A DNA stretch of 64,000 nucleotides from Thermocatellispora tengchongensis (GTDB lineage: Bacteria > Actinomycetota > Actinomycetes > Streptosporangiales > Streptosporangiaceae), in assembly GCF_014202315.1 (NCBI RefSeq), contig NZ_JACHGN010000014.1:62001-126000 (forward strand). Direction: 5' to 3'. Below the pieces are notes generated by a model. It did no database searches, was not told the origin of the DNA, and saw only the letters and a list, made by a program, of their open reading frames with translations. A program made the translations under genes and the position numbers. Numbering within the stretch: the stretch's first letter is position 1; every line of letters begins with the position of its first letter. Shown here piece after piece: positions 61,131-64,000 of the stretch.

Positions 61131-61940
61131 TCAGAACAGATGCTCATGCAGCCGCTCCTCGTGCGCGTCGAGCCAGGCCCGCGCGCGGCGGATGCGCTGC
61201 CCGGCACCCGACTCCCACATCCGCGCCCACGGGCCGTCGCCCTCGGCGGCCCGCGCCCGCATCACACCGTACGACCGGTCGAAGCGCAGCCGGGCCAGCT
61301 CGGTCAGCCGCCTCCGCTCACGCGGCACGAGGCCGTACGCGTCGCAGAACAGCCGCACCCGCCGCCCCACCCCGGCCGGACCGAGCCCGCGCAGCAGCGG
61401 ATCGCGGTCAACGGGGTCGGCGATCGGCGCCCAGTGCCGCAGCGTGGTCACGATGTCGAACAGCCGGGTCGTGGGCCTGGCCATGTCGAAGTCGATCAGC
61501 GCGTACGGCAGCGCCCCGCGGAAGACCACGTTCTCCGGCGTCACGTCACAGTGTCCGACGATCTCGGGCTCGCGGTCCTCGTTGGACCCCGCCTCCCACA
61601 CGGCCCCGGGCGGCGCCCGGAACCCGGCGGTCGCGTCGTGATAGGCGCGCAGCAGCCGGGCCAGCGCCGCCAACGCCTCGTCGGACACCACATGCTCGCG
61701 CAACGGCCGGGTGGCGGCCTCGCCCTCGACCCAGGTCAGGATCTCCCGCCCGCGCTCGTCCACGCCCACGACACGGGGCGCCCGGTCGAACCCCACGTCC
61801 TCAAGGTGCCGCAGCAGGGCGTGCACGGCCGCACCGGAGACCCCCACCGGCCGGCGTACGGTGTCGCCCACGCGTACGACGCCGTCGCTGACCATTCCAC
61901 CGGCTAACGGGACCTCCACACCGACGGCCGCAACAGACAT
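61131..61940 (-). CDS. Phosphotransferase (APH family)
   Basis: A 269-residue kinase-like protein with the catalytic HCDVTPENVV (H-x-D-x-x-x-x-N intact) and metal-binding YALIDFDMA. Its Walker-type Lys strand is poorly conserved (an R-R-P-V-G strand). In this family the substrate may be a sugar, an amine or an antibiotic. It is the first gene of the cobD-cobQ-SHOCT run, but no cobalamin-specific kinase of this kind is known to me, so the link may be coincidence. Confidence 0.8.
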   Translation of the reverse strand: MSVAAVGVEVPLAGGMVSDGVVRVGDTVRRPVGVSGAAVHALLRHLEDVGFDRAPRVVGVDERGREILTWVEGEAATRPLREHVVSDEALAALARLLRAYHDATAGFRAPPGAVWEAGSNEDREPEIVGHCDVTPENVVFRGALPYALIDFDMARPTTRLFDIVTTLRHWAPIADPVDRDPLLRGLGPAGVGRRVRLFCDAYGLVPRERRRLTELARLRFDRSYGVMRARAAEGDGPWARMWESGAGQRIRRARAWLDAHEERLHEHLF

Positions 61941-62017
61941 GGCACAGCACCTTAGCCCCGCCCAGCCCACCACCCCAACCCATCGCCCCAACCCATCGCC
62001 GGCCCCGAACCCCCCGA

Positions 62018-62671
62018 TCAGCCGCGGTCCTCCGCCCGCCGCCCCTCCCCCTGGGCCTCCCCCTGGAACTCCCCCTGGAACTCCCTCTGGAACGAGCGCC
62101 AGACATCCATCCCCTCCAGCCGCCCCTCCGCGATCTCCTCGATCAGCTCGGCGACCCACTCCAGCTCGGCCCGGCGCAGCCGTACGGTGTACTCCCACTC
62201 GATGTAGTACAGGCGGGGCACCCCCTGCTTCCCCACCCACTCGCGCAGCGCGTCCGCCGCCGTGAGCTCCTGCTCCAGCTTCGTCCGCCGCTCCCGCAGC
62301 AGCGCGAGCGCGTCCTCCACCGGCAGCACCGGCAGCAGCGACAGCGCCGCCTCGAAGTTGGTGTACTCCTTGACCGGCGTGCTGATCAGCTCACCCAGCC
62401 AGTCGAACAGCTCCAGCCGCCCACGCTCGGTGATGCCGTAGACGGTGCGCTCGGGCCGCCTGCCCTCCCTGACCGTCTCCAGCTCCTCGATCAGGCCCCG
62501 CTTCTGCAACGCCTGCACCACGGCGTACAACGACCCGTAGTTGAGCTTGATGCTCTCTTCCTTGCGCCGCTCACGCATCGTGGTCGCCAGCTCGTACGGA
62601 TGCATGGGCTTCTCGTACAGCAGCGCCAGCACCGCCAGCGCCAGGGGATTCCCCCGCCCGCGCCCCGCCAC
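62018..62671 (-). CDS. PadR-family transcriptional regulator
   Basis: A 217-residue regulator: NPLALAVLALLYEKPMHPYELATTMRERR, LNYGSLYAVVQALQKRGLIE and GRRPERTVYGITERG form the PadR winged helix, followed by a helical Vir_act_alpha_C-type dimerisation domain. The last residues repeat F-Q-G-E-type units. GTG start at 62671 with GGGGAGGTGG upstream. No direct target is visible; the phosphotransferase is the nearest downstream gene. Confidence 0.92.
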   Translation of the reverse strand: MAGRGRGNPLALAVLALLYEKPMHPYELATTMRERRKEESIKLNYGSLYAVVQALQKRGLIEELETVREGRRPERTVYGITERGRLELFDWLGELISTPVKEYTNFEAALSLLPVLPVEDALALLRERRTKLEQELTAADALREWVGKQGVPRLYYIEWEYTVRLRRAELEWVAELIEEIAEGRLEGMDVWRSFQREFQGEFQGEAQGEGRRAEDRG

Positions 62672-62885
62672 GCCACCTCCCCGCTCGTCCCTGCACCGAA
62701 CCCTAGCGACGGAACTCCCCCGGCCTCCCTCCGCCCGGCGGCTCCCCTCCGAGTGACAATCCTCACCCCACCACCACCGAACACCCCCAGACCAGCCCCA
62801 TCACCCGGCCCCCCGCCCACCCCCTCGACACGCGACCGGTAATCGGATACGCCCCGACCCCCAGGATCATGCACAATTAGCACGA

Positions 62886-62959
62886 GCGCCCTTAGCTCAG
62901 CTGGATAGAGCATCGGACTTCTAATCCGACGGTCGCAGGTTCGAATCCTGCAGGGCGCG
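62886..62959 (+). tRNA. tRNA-Arg (anticodon TCT)
   Basis: The acceptor arms GCGCCCT (62886-62892) and AGGGCGC (62952-62958) pair. The D arm AGCTCAGCTGGATAGAGC and T arm GCAGGTTCGAATCCTGC are canonical. The anticodon stem TCGGA/TCCGA encloses CTTCTAA, giving anticodon TCT, which reads the AGA codon (rare in this GC-rich genome). No CCA is encoded. It is a single gene, not in a tRNA cluster. Confidence 0.97.
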
Positions 62960-63034
62960 CTTTCGATCATGCCTCACCTGCGGAGACTCTCTTCTGGAAG
63001 TGGGCCTGCGGCGCCACCCCATCCGCCTGTGACG

Positions 63035-63982
63035 TCACCCCGGGCCGGGAACCCGCTCCACCAGACGGCGGGCGAGGTCGAGCAGGTGCGGCAGACGCAG
63101 GACACGGGCGCCGCTGCCGGGCAGCGGGACATGCAGCGGCTCCATCCAGCGGGACGGGATCGCGCCGAGGCCGTAGAGGGCGCCGGCCAGGCCGCCGGTG
63201 ACCGCGGCGACGGTGTCGGTGTCCCCGCCCAGGTCGATGGCCGTACGGAGTGCGTCCTCGAAGGTGGAGGTGGTGCGGAGCGCCCACACCGCCGAACCCA
63301 GGCAGGGCCAGACGGCGCCGTTGAACTCGGTGGCCTGATCGGGGTGCCAGTGCGGGTCCAGGACGACGGCGTACCGTTCCCGATGCTCCGGGTGGACCGC
63401 GGCGAGGATCTCGGGTAAGGCCGGCAGAGGGTCGGCGCCGTCCAGGGCGACGCGCACCAGCTCGTGGAAGATCGCGGTGCCCTCCCAGGCCGCGGGATCG
63501 CCGTGGGTGAGCGCGGCCAGGCGGCGACCGGCCTCCATCGTGGCCGGCCGTCCGTCATGGGCGAAGTACACCGCCGAGGGGGTCGCCCGCATCAGGGCGC
63601 CGTTGCCGGCCGCACGGTGGCTGCTGCGGTGGTGGGCATCGGCGGCCTGGTCCCAGGGCAGGCCGCGGCTCAGCACGTCCTCGGTCTGCAGGCCGATGTC
63701 CTTGGGGTCGTCGGCCGCCCACCGCCGGAAGCGGGCGAAGACGTCCGGCAGGTCCAGTCCGCCGCGCTCCAGCAGCGACTCCGCCACGTGTACGGCCATC
63801 TGCGTGTCGTCGGTGGCCTCCCCCGCCTCCCAGCCGCCGCCCCCGCACATCTCCCCACCGGCACCCGGCGCCGGGAACCGGGCGGAGAACGCGCCCGCCG
63901 GGCCGAACTCGAACGGGGCGCCGAGGGCGTCGCCCACCGCCGAGCCGACGACCGCACCCGCGGCACGCTCCAGACGATCCAC
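63035..63982 (-). CDS. ADP-ribosylglycohydrolase family protein
   Basis: A 315-residue enzyme of the ARH/DraG family: AAGAVVGSAVGDALGAPFE at the N-terminus, EATDDTQM (first Mg-binding Asp cluster) and DLGGDTDTVAAVTGGLAGA (second cluster). These hydrolyse ADP-ribose from arginine or serine of proteins or from small molecules. GTG start at 63982, just inside the window. Its targets are unknown. Confidence 0.93.
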   Translation of the reverse strand: MDRLERAAGAVVGSAVGDALGAPFEFGPAGAFSARFPAPGAGGEMCGGGGWEAGEATDDTQMAVHVAESLLERGGLDLPDVFARFRRWAADDPKDIGLQTEDVLSRGLPWDQAADAHHRSSHRAAGNGALMRATPSAVYFAHDGRPATMEAGRRLAALTHGDPAAWEGTAIFHELVRVALDGADPLPALPEILAAVHPEHRERYAVVLDPHWHPDQATEFNGAVWPCLGSAVWALRTTSTFEDALRTAIDLGGDTDTVAAVTGGLAGALYGLGAIPSRWMEPLHVPLPGSGARVLRLPHLLDLARRLVERVPGPG

Positions 63983-64000
63983 GACGGCAGGCTACGGACC

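Noticed and set aside
62672-62885. Small gene upstream of tRNA-Arg
   Set aside because: The 214 bp are C-rich with no start codon plus ribosome-binding site on either strand; it is probably the promoter region of the tRNA and the PadR gene.

Overview
The window is very GC-rich (third codon positions are almost always G or C), uses many GTG and some TTG starts, and carries F420-linked oxidoreductases, a mycothiol-type DinB enzyme, an error-prone DnaE2 polymerase, a conservon (cvnA-E) and a pair of dynamin-like GTPases next to a second SSB. Together these point to a filamentous, sporulating actinomycete, most plausibly Streptosporangiales or a related order. This is an inference from gene content, since no marker rRNA lies in the window. 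About 60 protein genes, one tRNA and one clear pseudogene can be supported.

Layout. 0-5.6 kb: end of a truncated haemoglobin, a GH13 glucosidase, an MFS permease, an F420-type PPOX enzyme and ettA. 5.6-10.3 kb: gene-poor ground with three repeat-rich spacers around a membrane diguanylate cyclase and an aminoglycoside-phosphotransferase-like protein. 10.3-21.1 kb, all on the minus strand: cobL, a CbiX-like chelatase, cobT, an agmatinase-family enzyme, cysG, two dynamin-like GTPases and ssb. The cysG-dynamin-dynamin part is joined by 4-bp stop/start overlaps. 21.4-31.5 kb: tandem GNAT, DUF2795 protein, baeRF/Vms1-like protein, lutABC with a divergent FadR-type regulator and twin operators, a secreted sulfatase, an LLM oxidoreductase behind a perfect KstR-type box, and an orphan ATP-grasp RiPP-maturase-like enzyme.

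31.5-38.8 kb: NmrA-like reductase, a decayed quinone oxidoreductase, a MarR regulator with its palindrome, an ABC exporter (ATPase with an odd Gln/His/Gly tail plus FtsX-type permease), a NarL-type response regulator without a kinase, and an ArsR-AHSA1 fusion preceded by an array of palindromes. 38.8-43.2 kb: a complete five-gene conservon whose P450 lacks the ExxR arginine. 43.5-48.1 kb: DinB-type enzyme, SDR with a divergent TetR, a methyltransferase coupled to a small HD (alarmone-hydrolase-like) protein, and a TipA-type MerR with a textbook 19-bp-spacer promoter. 48.5-52.3 kb: dnaE2 with its DUF6504 partner and a LexA-like box, but no imuA'/imuB. 52.6-64 kb: a transmembrane Ser/Thr kinase, quinone oxidoreductase, PucR-type regulator, ABC-2 exporter, SHOCT protein, cobQ and cobD (second cobalamin locus), a phosphotransferase, PadR regulator, tRNA-Arg(UCU) and an ADP-ribosylglycohydrolase.

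How it fits together. Corrin synthesis is split over two loci (cobL/cbiX/cobT/cysG and cobQ/cobD). Most of the local regulation can be read directly as operators beside one-component regulators (FadR, MarR, ArsR, TetR, MerR). The parts most worth attention are the coupling of cysG to the dynamin pair, the ExxR-less P450 conservon, the KstR-type box, the ArsR operator array, the SOS-type dnaE2 unit without its usual partners and the partial duplication of the dnaE2 3' end.
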